Origin: CAZFDT01 sp964518335
GTDB taxonomy: Bacteria; Planctomycetota; Phycisphaerae; Phycisphaerales; Phycisphaeraceae
Length of the DNA: 64,000 nt
Direction of reading: 5' to 3'
Assembly (NCBI GenBank): GCA_964518335.1
Contig: CAZFDT010000012.1
Location: 1 to 64,000 of the forward strand
The notes beneath the pieces were generated by a model that worked only from the letters and a program-made list of their open reading frames with translations, had not been told where the DNA came from and made no database searches. The translations under genes and the position numbers were made by a program. Shown piece after piece: positions 49,262 to 55,789 of the stretch. Numbering within the stretch: position 1 is the stretch's first letter; every line of letters begins with the position of its first letter.

Positions 49262-50938
49262 TCACGCCGATTTTCGCGCCGGGGCCACTGCAGCAACCTG
49301 CCGCTCCTTCTCGCGCGTTTCGTGGTATTCCTGCTCGGTGTTGACGTCCCAGATGGCGCTCTTGTCGGCGATGCCGGCGGCGATGTGATCGACGGCGACC
49401 ATGGCGGTGAGCATGGAGTGGTCCTGGTTGTTGTAGCGGTGCATGCCGTTGCGGCCGACGAGGAAGAGGTTGTCGATGCCGTCGATCCACTGGCGCAGCT
49501 CGCCGAAGCGATCGTAAGTTCCCCAGTACGCGGGGTAGGTCTTGGGCACGCGGATGACCACGGCATCGCGTGCGTCGGCGGCGTCGATGATGCCGATGCG
49601 ATCGAGCTCGGCCTTGCCCAGGGCGATCATGTCGGCGTCGGAGCGCGACCACAGGTCGTCGTTCTCGTTGCAGAAGTACTCGAGGCCCAGCCAGACCTTG
49701 TCGCGGTCGGCGACCATCCACGGGCTCCAGTTGTTGAAGATCTGCAGGCGGCCGACGCGCACGTCGGGCTCCTGGATGTAGATCCAGTTGTCGGTGATGA
49801 GGCCGCGGCCGCGCTCGTCGTGGACCTTGAGCTTGTCCAGCAGCAGGCCGACGGTGATGAAGTCGCGGTACACCAGCCCGGCGGCGATGTCGCGCACGTT
49901 CTGCGGCACGTCGCACTGCAGCGCGGCGACGAGGTGCTTGACAGGCATCGTCGAGAACACGTAATCGGCGGGAAACGTGCGGCGGGCGCCCAGCACGGTA
50001 TGCACGGCCTGCACGGCGGTGACGCGACCGTCGGTCATCAGCAGCTTATCGACGCGCCACTGCGTGAGGACCTGGCCGCCCATCTCCCTGACGCGGGCGG
50101 CGGCGGTGTCCCACATCTGGCCGGGGCCGAACTTCGGATAAAGGAAGCGCTCGATGAGCGAGGTTTCGGTGGTCTTCTGTTGCACGTCGGAGGCACTTGC
50201 GGGGGCACTTCCGGGGGCACTTCCGGGGGCACTTCCGGGGGCACTTCCGGGGGCGCGAAGCCGCAAGCGGCTTACGGCGTGGGCGAGGGCTTTGCGGATG
50301 TTGAGGCCCTTGATGCGCTGGGCGCCCCACTCGGCGCTGATCTGGTCGCAGGGGACGCCCCAGACTTTTTCGGTGTAGCTCTTGAAGAAGGTGCGGTAGA
50401 GGACGCGGCCGAAGCGGTTGATGAAGAACTGCTCGAGGTTCTGCTCGTTGCGGATGGGCATGGCGGCGCTGCGGAGGTAGCTGGCGCCCATGCGAAAGAC
50501 GCGCCACAGGCCGAGCTTTCGGATCGTTGTCGCCGACAGAGACAGGGGATAGTCGAAGAATCGGCGGAGGAAGTAGATGCGGCTCTTGCGGTTACGCAGG
50601 AGCATGATTTGGTCAGTGTTGCGTGGGTCGGGGCCAATCGGTGCTGCAGTGAGCGGGCGCGTCTGGCCCTGATAGGTGAGGGTGCGCTGCTCGTCCTGCG
50701 GAACTTCCGGGGGCAGCATGTCGAGCCACCACTGCATGACGCGGTCGGACTTGCTGAAGAAGCGGTGTCCGCCGATGTCGATGCGGTTGCCGTGGTGGTT
50801 GATGGTGCGGGAGATGCCGCCCATGTCCTGGCTCATTTCGAGGACGATGGGTGCGACGTCGGTGCGCGCCAGCAGCTCGAAAGCTGCAGTGAGCCCGGCA
50901 GGCCCGGCGCCGATGATGACCGCGGTTTTCTTTTCCAT
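49262..50938 (-). CDS. NAD(P)/FAD-dependent oxidoreductase (amine oxidase/UDP-galactopyranose mutase-like), 558 aa
   Basis: The N-terminal FAD motif is AVIIGAGPAGLTAAFELLART (about residues 6-26), followed by EMSQDMGGISRTINHHGNRIDIGGHRFFSK, a block shared by protoporphyrinogen-oxidase-like and UGM-like enzymes. The C-terminal FAD segment is DNLFLVGRNGMHRYNNQDHSMLTAM. These enzymes often act on sugars or lipids of the envelope. Residues about 222-250 (SRLRLRAPGSAPGSAPGSAP...) are encoded by a dispersed palindrome plus five 12-bp units and are probably an insertion. The gene lies downstream of a PfkB kinase on the same strand. Confidence 0.87.
   Translation of the reverse strand: MEKKTAVIIGAGPAGLTAAFELLARTDVAPIVLEMSQDMGGISRTINHHGNRIDIGGHRFFSKSDRVMQWWLDMLPPEVPQDEQRTLTYQGQTRPLTAAPIGPDPRNTDQIMLLRNRKSRIYFLRRFFDYPLSLSATTIRKLGLWRVFRMGASYLRSAAMPIRNEQNLEQFFINRFGRVLYRTFFKSYTEKVWGVPCDQISAEWGAQRIKGLNIRKALAHAVSRLRLRAPGSAPGSAPGSAPGSAPASASDVQQKTTETSLIERFLYPKFGPGQMWDTAAARVREMGGQVLTQWRVDKLLMTDGRVTAVQAVHTVLGARRTFPADYVFSTMPVKHLVAALQCDVPQNVRDIAAGLVYRDFITVGLLLDKLKVHDERGRGLITDNWIYIQEPDVRVGRLQIFNNWSPWMVADRDKVWLGLEYFCNENDDLWSRSDADMIALGKAELDRIGIIDAADARDAVVIRVPKTYPAYWGTYDRFGELRQWIDGIDNLFLVGRNGMHRYNNQDHSMLTAMVAVDHIAAGIADKSAIWDVNTEQEYHETREKERQVAAVAPARKSA
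50193..50252. repeat. 12-bp tandem repeat with TTCCGGGG core, five units
   Basis: Five units GCACTTSCGGGG in direct succession, in frame with the FAD oxidoreductase, encode repeated Pro-Gly-Ser-Ala. They are followed without gap by the family B palindrome. Confidence 0.85.
50252..50274. repeat. Palindromic element, family B, inside a coding sequence
   Basis: GGCGCGAAGCCGCAAGCGGC followed by TTA. The first 20 nt are identical to 38831-38850 in the rpsJ-rplC spacer. It adds VSRLRLRAP to the oxidoreductase. Confidence 0.85.
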
Positions 50939-50972
50939 CCCCGGGGGTTATCGGCGAGGCGGGAGCGCGTGT

Positions 50973-51929
50973 TTAGGCCAGCCCGGCGAGGCGCGCGGTG
51001 TCGGCGTAGCTGCGTCCGCCGGTGCATCCGCCCAGGGCGGTGACGCAGCAGGCGCCGGCGGCACAGCCCAGTCGTCCGGCGTCGTGGAGGGACAGGCCCT
51101 TGATGAGTCCGGTCAGCAGGCCGGCGTAGAAGCTGTCGCCGGCGCCGGTGGTGTCGAGGACGGGTCCGGGCGCGGGGCAGCTTTCGACGTGGACGTATTG
51201 GCCGGGGCGGTCGCTGAGCAGGACGCCGCGGGTGCCGCCGAGCTTGACGCCCAGGACGCCCGGGGCGCCGCAGCCGCGGTAGAGGTCGATCATCGCCTGC
51301 GGGTCGGTCAGGCCCGTCTGGTGCTCGGCTTCGCTGCGCGAGGGGACATAGACATCCAGGTGCGGGAGGATGAGGTCCAGCGGTTGCATCGCCCCGCCGC
51401 TGCCGGCCGCGTCCATGGCGGTGCGACACCCGGCGGCACGGATCGCCGCCAGCACGCGCGGCAGGTCGCCCTCCAGATTGGGCATGAGGCTGTAGTACCC
51501 GATGAGAAAGAACCGCGACCGCGCGATGAGCTGCAGTTGACCGAGCACGGCGTGGGCGTCGAGCAGCTTGGGCGCGCCCACGCAGTGGAAGAAGCTGCGC
51601 TCGCCGCTGGGGTCGATGGCGACGACGGTGGTGCTGGTGGCGGCGGTGGGATGCGTGAGCAGGGCCGCGTCATCGAGCCCCTCGCGTCGCAGCAGGTCGC
51701 GCACGACCGGGGCCCAGGCGTCGTCGCCGACGTAGCTGAGCACGGCGGTGCGCATGCCCATGCGGGCCATGGTGATGCCGCTGTTGCAGGTGATGCCCCC
51801 GGCGGTGAGCACGACGGGGTCGGTCTGATAGAGCACGCCGCCGCCGATGGGCTTATCGAGTGCGACGGGGCGCGTGAGCAGATCGACGACGCACGAGCCG
51901 CAGACGACGCAGTCGATGGTGGACTCCAT
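50973..51929 (-). CDS. PfkB family carbohydrate kinase, 318 aa
   Basis: The N-terminal glycine-rich region (LTAGGITCNSGITMARMG) and the PfkB C-terminal signature DTTGAGDSFYAGLLTGLI (anion hole and catalytic Asp) are clear. The substrate may be a sugar, nucleoside or inositol-like compound; sequence alone does not decide. The start ATG 51929 gives MESTIDCVVCGSCVVDLL. The FAD oxidoreductase follows after 34 nt on the same strand, suggesting a shared transcript. Confidence 0.88.
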   Translation of the reverse strand: MESTIDCVVCGSCVVDLLTRPVALDKPIGGGVLYQTDPVVLTAGGITCNSGITMARMGMRTAVLSYVGDDAWAPVVRDLLRREGLDDAALLTHPTAATSTTVVAIDPSGERSFFHCVGAPKLLDAHAVLGQLQLIARSRFFLIGYYSLMPNLEGDLPRVLAAIRAAGCRTAMDAAGSGGAMQPLDLILPHLDVYVPSRSEAEHQTGLTDPQAMIDLYRGCGAPGVLGVKLGGTRGVLLSDRPGQYVHVESCPAPGPVLDTTGAGDSFYAGLLTGLIKGLSLHDAGRLGCAAGACCVTALGGCTGGRSYADTARLAGLA

Positions 51930-52045
51930 GGGGCGTGAGCATACCGTCGGCGAGCCGGGCCGTCCCAACAAGCTTCCACGCCGGGTCTGAGTCTTCGAAG
52001 GCCCGGATGGTGGCCGGGATGATGACCGAGCGGGCCGCCATCGAT

Positions 52046-52083
52046 CCGGACCTTCGCCCCAAGCGGCTCAGGTCCGGCGTGGG
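52046..52083. repeat. Palindromic element D, copy 2
   Basis: CCGGACCTTCGCCCCAAGCG then GCTCAGGTCCGGCGTGGG. The arms CCGGACCT/AGGTCCGG are perfect. It resembles 23583-23616. Confidence 0.55.
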
Positions 52084-52093
52084 CGTCCAGGCA

Positions 52094-52738
52094 TCACTCG
52101 TCGGTCGCCACGCCGCGGTTGCGCAGTGCGGTGGCGTTGACGGTGGTTTCGGTCAGGTCGCCGCTGCGCATGGTCATGCGGTAGCTCGCCAGGCGTGCGT
52201 CGCCGACGCTGCTGGCGTCGAGGCGAAGTTCCATGGCGTCGATGTCGGTGGCCCAGATCTCGGGCGCGAGCGTGCCGTTGCTGACCAGGCCGTTGACGAC
52301 GGTGACGAAGTTGTCGCTGATGGCATAGGTGTCGTCGGTGGCGGGGCTGAGGTTGCGGTAGGAGCGGATGGTGCGGGCGGTGCTGTTGTATTCGATGCGG
52401 TGCAGTTCGCTGGTGCGCGGGGCGCCGCTTTCGGCCTCGGCGCCGGGGGACCAGAGGATGACCCAGTCGTCGCCGCTGTCGTCGGCGGTGTTGGCCGCCA
52501 GCACGACGCCGCCCTGGCGAAACGCTGCACTGAGCCGGCTGTTGACGGCCTTGGCCTTGACCACCAGCCCGCGCGCGTCCTTGCTCCCCTGCGTCCCGTA
52601 CGACACCGCCGTCAGCATCGCCGCGATCGCCAGACCGATCAGCGCCGTGCTCGCCAGCGCCAGCATCATCTCCACGAGCGTCAGGCCCGCGCGATGCGCT
52701 GCGCCCCGGCCGGCGATGTGTCGGTGCGCGTGCATCAT
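52094..52738 (-). CDS. Pseudopilin-like protein with N-methylation motif, 214 aa
   Basis: The N-terminus HRAGLTLVEMMLALASTALIGLAIAAML is a type IV pilin/pseudopilin signal: G-LTLVEMM with cleavage after Gly and the conserved Glu at +5, followed by a hydrophobic helix. The soluble part (KAVNSRLSAAFRQGGVVLAAN...) resembles PilW/GspJ-like minor pseudopilins. The start overlaps the upstream pseudopilin stop by ATGA. A partner operon lies divergently at 53395. No secretion ATPase is in the window. Confidence 0.8.
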   Translation of the reverse strand: MMHAHRHIAGRGAAHRAGLTLVEMMLALASTALIGLAIAAMLTAVSYGTQGSKDARGLVVKAKAVNSRLSAAFRQGGVVLAANTADDSGDDWVILWSPGAEAESGAPRTSELHRIEYNSTARTIRSYRNLSPATDDTYAISDNFVTVVNGLVSNGTLAPEIWATDIDAMELRLDASSVGDARLASYRMTMRSGDLTETTVNATALRNRGVATDE

Positions 52739-53265
52739 TGGCCCTCCGTCTCTTCCATCATGAACCGCGACAGCGTCCACGTGCGGTTCTTCGCGTCGCG
52801 CACCGTCACGGTGATGAGCAGACCCTCGACCGTCCCGCCCAGCGACGGCACGTTCTGCGAGGTGTATTGGCACGCCACCGTGCGCGTGAAGCCCTGATAG
52901 ATCGCCGGGTACGCCACGCCGTGCAGGTCGGTGAGGGTCGTGGCCGTCTCGATCGCGCTGCTGGCGGGATAGCCGTGGTAGTCGTCGGCGTTGTCGTAGG
53001 CGGCGCGGGTGGTCTCGTTGCTCTCGGGCCCGAGCGTGGTCGACCCGTCGCTGGGGTCGGTGTAGGGCAGACGGAGGATTTCCTCCATCAGGGCCTCGGC
53101 CAGGAACAGGGCCCGCGCCTGGTGACGGGCGTCGGCGGTCTGCACGTGCCCGGTCGAGATGGTCTGCGTGATGACCACGACGACGAAGGCGAGGATCGCC
53201 GCCGCCGCCAGCACTTCGACAAGTGTGAATCCCCTGCTTTCACCGCGGGGACGTGGCCTGTGCAT
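52735..53265 (-). CDS. Pseudopilin-like protein with N-methylation motif, 176 aa
   Basis: ESRGFTLVEVLAAAAILAFVVVVITQTI is a standard prepilin signal (cleavage after G, Glu at +5). The following ARHQARALFLAEALMEEILRLPY fits GspI/PilV-like minor pseudopilins, in which LAEALMEE is typical. I chose ATG 53265, which puts 11 residues before the signal. It is the first of two coupled minus-strand genes and is divergent from a GspH-like gene. Confidence 0.82.
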   Translation of the reverse strand: MHRPRPRGESRGFTLVEVLAAAAILAFVVVVITQTISTGHVQTADARHQARALFLAEALMEEILRLPYTDPSDGSTTLGPESNETTRAAYDNADDYHGYPASSAIETATTLTDLHGVAYPAIYQGFTRTVACQYTSQNVPSLGGTVEGLLITVTVRDAKNRTWTLSRFMMEETEGQ

Positions 53266-53394
53266 CGTGACCTCCACGGCTAATGTCGGCAGATTGTCGG
53301 TCCCGGTGAAGTCCACAGCAGCGTCCGCATCCGGTTATCCGTCCCGCCGCCAAACCGTACGCCCCAATCGGCCGATGACAGGAGCGGAACCGCC

Positions 53395-53946
53395 ATGCCC
53401 ATGACCGACCCGACCATCCTGACGCCGCCCTGCCGGGGACGCCGCGGCTTCACGCTCGTGGAGGTGCTGCTCGTCGTCGTCGTGCTGGCGATCGTCGCCG
53501 CCGTGGCCACAGCGCGCATCGGCAAGACCGACAGCCAGAAGCTCATCGGCGCCGCCCAGATCCTCGCCGCCGACCTCGCCTTCGCCCAGATCGAGTCGAT
53601 CACCAAGGGCGAAGACCCGCGCGTCGTCGTCTTCAACACGCCCAGCACCGCCGGCAGCGTCCACGGCTACCACATCGCCGCCGCCGCCACACCCAACACC
53701 CCCATCACCAATCCCGTCGGCAAAGGACCCTACGAAGTCCGCTTCGGCTTCGGCCGCGCCGCGCCGCTCGACGGCGTCACCATCGCCGGCCAATCCGTCG
53801 GCGGCGACGCCAGACTCGGCTTCGGCCTCTACGGCCAACTCGACCAGACCACCAACGCCACCATCACCCTCGCCTGCAGCGGCAAGTCCATCACCCTCAC
53901 CATCGACGCCATCACCGGCGAAACCACCATCGGCAACGTGCAGTAG
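53395..53946 (+). CDS. GspH-like pseudopilin, 183 aa
   Basis: CRGRRGFTLVEVLLVVVVLAIVAAVATARI is a prepilin-type N-terminal signal. The body (AAQILAADLAFAQIESITKGEDPRVVVFN) matches the GspH/FimT layout of N-terminal helix followed by a beta-rich domain. Together with the two divergent pseudopilins this gives three minor-pseudopilin types, as in the tip complex of a type II secretion system or competence pseudopilus. Confidence 0.83.
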   Translation: MPMTDPTILTPPCRGRRGFTLVEVLLVVVVLAIVAAVATARIGKTDSQKLIGAAQILAADLAFAQIESITKGEDPRVVVFNTPSTAGSVHGYHIAAAATPNTPITNPVGKGPYEVRFGFGRAAPLDGVTIAGQSVGGDARLGFGLYGQLDQTTNATITLACSGKSITLTIDAITGETTIGNVQ

Positions 53947-54003
53947 CCGCGACATTCGTGCATCACAGATCGCCCCCGCGCGGCCGTCGCGTCGCTCGCT
54001 GTC

Positions 54004-54179
54004 GGGCGAACCCTCACCTGCTTCATCGCCCCCCAATGGGGCGATGAAGCTGTCCTCCCCCTGGGAGGGGGAGGAGAAAGAGAGCGGCACGACGACGCCG
54101 CTGCAGTTGTCTCCTCCCCCTCCCAGGGGGAGGACAGGCCCAGCCGCGAAGCGGCGCCAGGCCAGGTGAGGGTTCGCCC
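54004..54179. repeat. Nested inverted repeats, 176 nt
   Basis: An outer 17-bp perfect repeat (GGGCGAACCCTCACCTG, 54004-54020, with 54163-54179) encloses a 26-bp perfect repeat (54051-54076 with 54111-54136, built on CCTCCCCCTGGGAGGGGGAGG). A further hairpin CTTCATCGCCCC/GGGGCGATGAAG lies at 54021-54049. The whole occupies the 53947-54220 spacer. Confidence 0.9.
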
Positions 54180-54206
54180 TCCAGTCACCGACGCCCGACG
54201 CGGCGG

Positions 54207-54212
54207 TAGGAT
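54207..54212 (+). promoter_or_regulatory. -10-like box 8 nt before the DUF6883 gene
   Basis: TAGGAT precedes the ATG at 54221 by GGTCACGT, with no Shine-Dalgarno sequence. Same hexamer as before rlmN. Confidence 0.35.
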
Positions 54213-54220
54213 GGTCACGT

Positions 54221-54553
54221 ATGAAGCTGCCTAACGGGGACAAGGCGGTCGTGCCGGATGACAAGCTCTACGGCTATCTGTTGAACGAGGGGCACGAGAC
54301 GCAGCCCGGCCATGCGGTGCTCTTCCGGGTCCTGCTGGGCATCACGCCCGCCAACGCCGATCGTTTGCGAAGTGCGTTGCTCGATGCCGCGGCAGGCCAG
54401 CCCGCACGATACGGCGACCCCAGCCCGTTCGGCGTCAAGTACGAAATCGAGTTCGAGATGGACGGCCCTCGCGGGCGATATACTGTCTTGAGCGTGTGGA
54501 TCATCGAACATGGCAAGGACCGCCCTCGCCTGGTGACGGCCATCATCCCGTAA
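54221..54553 (+). CDS. DUF6883-like domain protein, 110 aa
   Basis: MKLPNGDKAVVPDDKLYGYLLNEGHETQPGHAVLFRVLLGITPANADRLRSALLDAA followed by GVKYEIEFEMDGPRGRYTVLSVWIIEHGKDRPRLVTAI fits the small DUF6883 family, which also occurs as a C-terminal module in some polymorphic toxins. Its activity is unknown. It is followed after 4 nt by a DUF4926-like gene, a common pairing. Toxin-immunity or toxin-antitoxin function is inference. Confidence 0.75.
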   Translation: MKLPNGDKAVVPDDKLYGYLLNEGHETQPGHAVLFRVLLGITPANADRLRSALLDAAAGQPARYGDPSPFGVKYEIEFEMDGPRGRYTVLSVWIIEHGKDRPRLVTAIIP

Positions 54554-54557
54554 TCCG

Positions 54558-54791
54558 ATGGACAAGACCATCCACGAGCACGATTCGGTCGTCCTGCTCC
54601 GCGACCTGCCCGACCAGCGGCTGATCGCCGGGGACAGTGGCGTGGTGGTCTATGTGTACGACAACGTCCCCGCCTACGAGGTCGAGTTCCCCAATCCTGG
54701 GCAATCGCCTCGCTATATCGTCGTGACCGTCGAGGCCAGGGACGTCTTGAAGCTGCAGCCCGCCTCGCGGCCCAAGCAGGCGGTGGCGTGA
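54558..54791 (+). CDS. DUF4926-like domain protein, 77 aa
   Basis: IHEHDSVVLLRDLPDQRLIAGDSGVVVYVYDNVPAYEVEFPNPGQSPRYIVVTVEARDVLKLQ is a small SH3-like beta-barrel typical of DUF4926. Such proteins are often encoded beside DUF6883 and may be the partner or immunity component. It starts 4 nt after the DUF6883 stop and converges on the zinc-ribbon gene. Confidence 0.78.
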   Translation: MDKTIHEHDSVVLLRDLPDQRLIAGDSGVVVYVYDNVPAYEVEFPNPGQSPRYIVVTVEARDVLKLQPASRPKQAVA

Positions 54792-54797
54792 ACTCGA

Positions 54798-55484
54798 TCA
54801 CGGCTTGTGGTCTGCACCGCACTCCGGGCAGCGCACCGGCTCGACCAGCCCGGTGAGGTTGTACCCGCACCGCTCGCACACCGGATACCCCAGCCGCTTG
54901 CGCCGCCATCGCCGCAGGACCACTGCAACACCCCACACTCCCACCGCGCAAAACAGCGTGTTGACCGCAAACCCCACCGGCATCGGCACCAGCGGCAGAC
55001 GCCGCTGCGGATAAGCGCCCAACCAAGCGGGCAGATCGCTGGTGTTGTAGCCCCGCCATACGATCACGCGCCAGGGCAACTGCCACTTGATCGGCATGCT
55101 CGCCACGTTGCGCCCGGACGTGTGGACGTGCGACTGCAAAGCAGGCAGCGGCCAACCCGCGACACGATACTCGTCGCGCGGCCACGGGTAGCGATGCCAG
55201 ACCACGTGGCCCGTGGCCTGCGGATAGCCCGCGGGCTCGGACAGACACCAGCCCCATCCACCCTCTGCAAACCAGTACGCCATCTCACCGTTGGGCGCCG
55301 GCCAGATCGGAAGATGCTGACCCGTCTCGATCAGTAGATACGGGTTGACCTTCCACACTTGCGGCGACCACATCACGCACGCCCACGCCACGAGTACGTT
55401 GGCCGCCGCGCCCAGGAGAAGGGCACAGACGACGCGCGGGAAGGTGAGGTGTCGTCGCATCCGGCTGCACCTGGCACGCATCAC
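54798..55484 (-). CDS. Membrane protein with C-terminal zinc ribbon, 228 aa
   Basis: An N-terminal hydrophobic segment (FPRVVCALLLGAAANVLVAWACVMW) and a second one (GFAVNTLFCAVGVWGVAVVL, about residue 175) flank a soluble, Trp-rich middle region of about 130 residues. The C-terminus YPVCERCGYNLTGLVEPVRCPECGADHKP is a CxxC...CxxC zinc ribbon of the kind widespread in planctomycetes. Function is unknown. It overlaps the small gene at 55481 by 4 nt. An in-frame Met eight codons downstream is an alternative start. Confidence 0.7.
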   Translation of the reverse strand: MMRARCSRMRRHLTFPRVVCALLLGAAANVLVAWACVMWSPQVWKVNPYLLIETGQHLPIWPAPNGEMAYWFAEGGWGWCLSEPAGYPQATGHVVWHRYPWPRDEYRVAGWPLPALQSHVHTSGRNVASMPIKWQLPWRVIVWRGYNTSDLPAWLGAYPQRRLPLVPMPVGFAVNTLFCAVGVWGVAVVLRRWRRKRLGYPVCERCGYNLTGLVEPVRCPECGADHKP

Positions 55485-55702
55485 CGTTGGCGATAGGCGT
55501 CCCGGCGTTCCTGCATGTACTGATCCAACGGCCGCGATGGCTCGCCGCGGCGCGACTGCAGCACCGTCAGATCGAACAGGTCCTCGCGCGTCCGACTGTC
55601 TTGCGCCAACTCCGCGAGCACGGCGGCACGTTCCTTCCGTGGCAGCGCCCGAAAGGCTGTCATGAACACTTCAGCGGTCGCTTGCGCAGCGGTCATAGAC
55701 AC
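55481..55702 (-). CDS. Small antitoxin-like protein, 73 aa
   Basis: TAAQATAEVFMTAFRALPRKERAAVLAELAQDSRTREDLFDLTVLQSRRGEPSRPLDQYMQER resembles the short helical proteins that often precede RelE/ParE-type toxin genes. The C-terminal SRPLDQYM block is typical of the segment that wraps the toxin. No toxin gene follows: the next gene, overlapping by 4 nt, is the zinc-ribbon membrane protein. It may be an orphan antitoxin or a partner of that protein; both are inference. Confidence 0.6.
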   Translation of the reverse strand: MSMTAAQATAEVFMTAFRALPRKERAAVLAELAQDSRTREDLFDLTVLQSRRGEPSRPLDQYMQERRDAYRQR

Positions 55703-55789
55703 GACTCTTGCGTGAAACGCACGTCATTCCAGCATGCGCCCGCCCTCTGCCGTTGGCCGCTCGCTGAGCGATCGGATCGCTACGTGCCG

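Noticed and set aside
49256..51043. 595-codon open frame on the plus strand with GGTSGGTSGG repeats
   Set aside because: It is antisense to the FAD oxidoreductase; the repeats are the 12-bp array read from the other strand.
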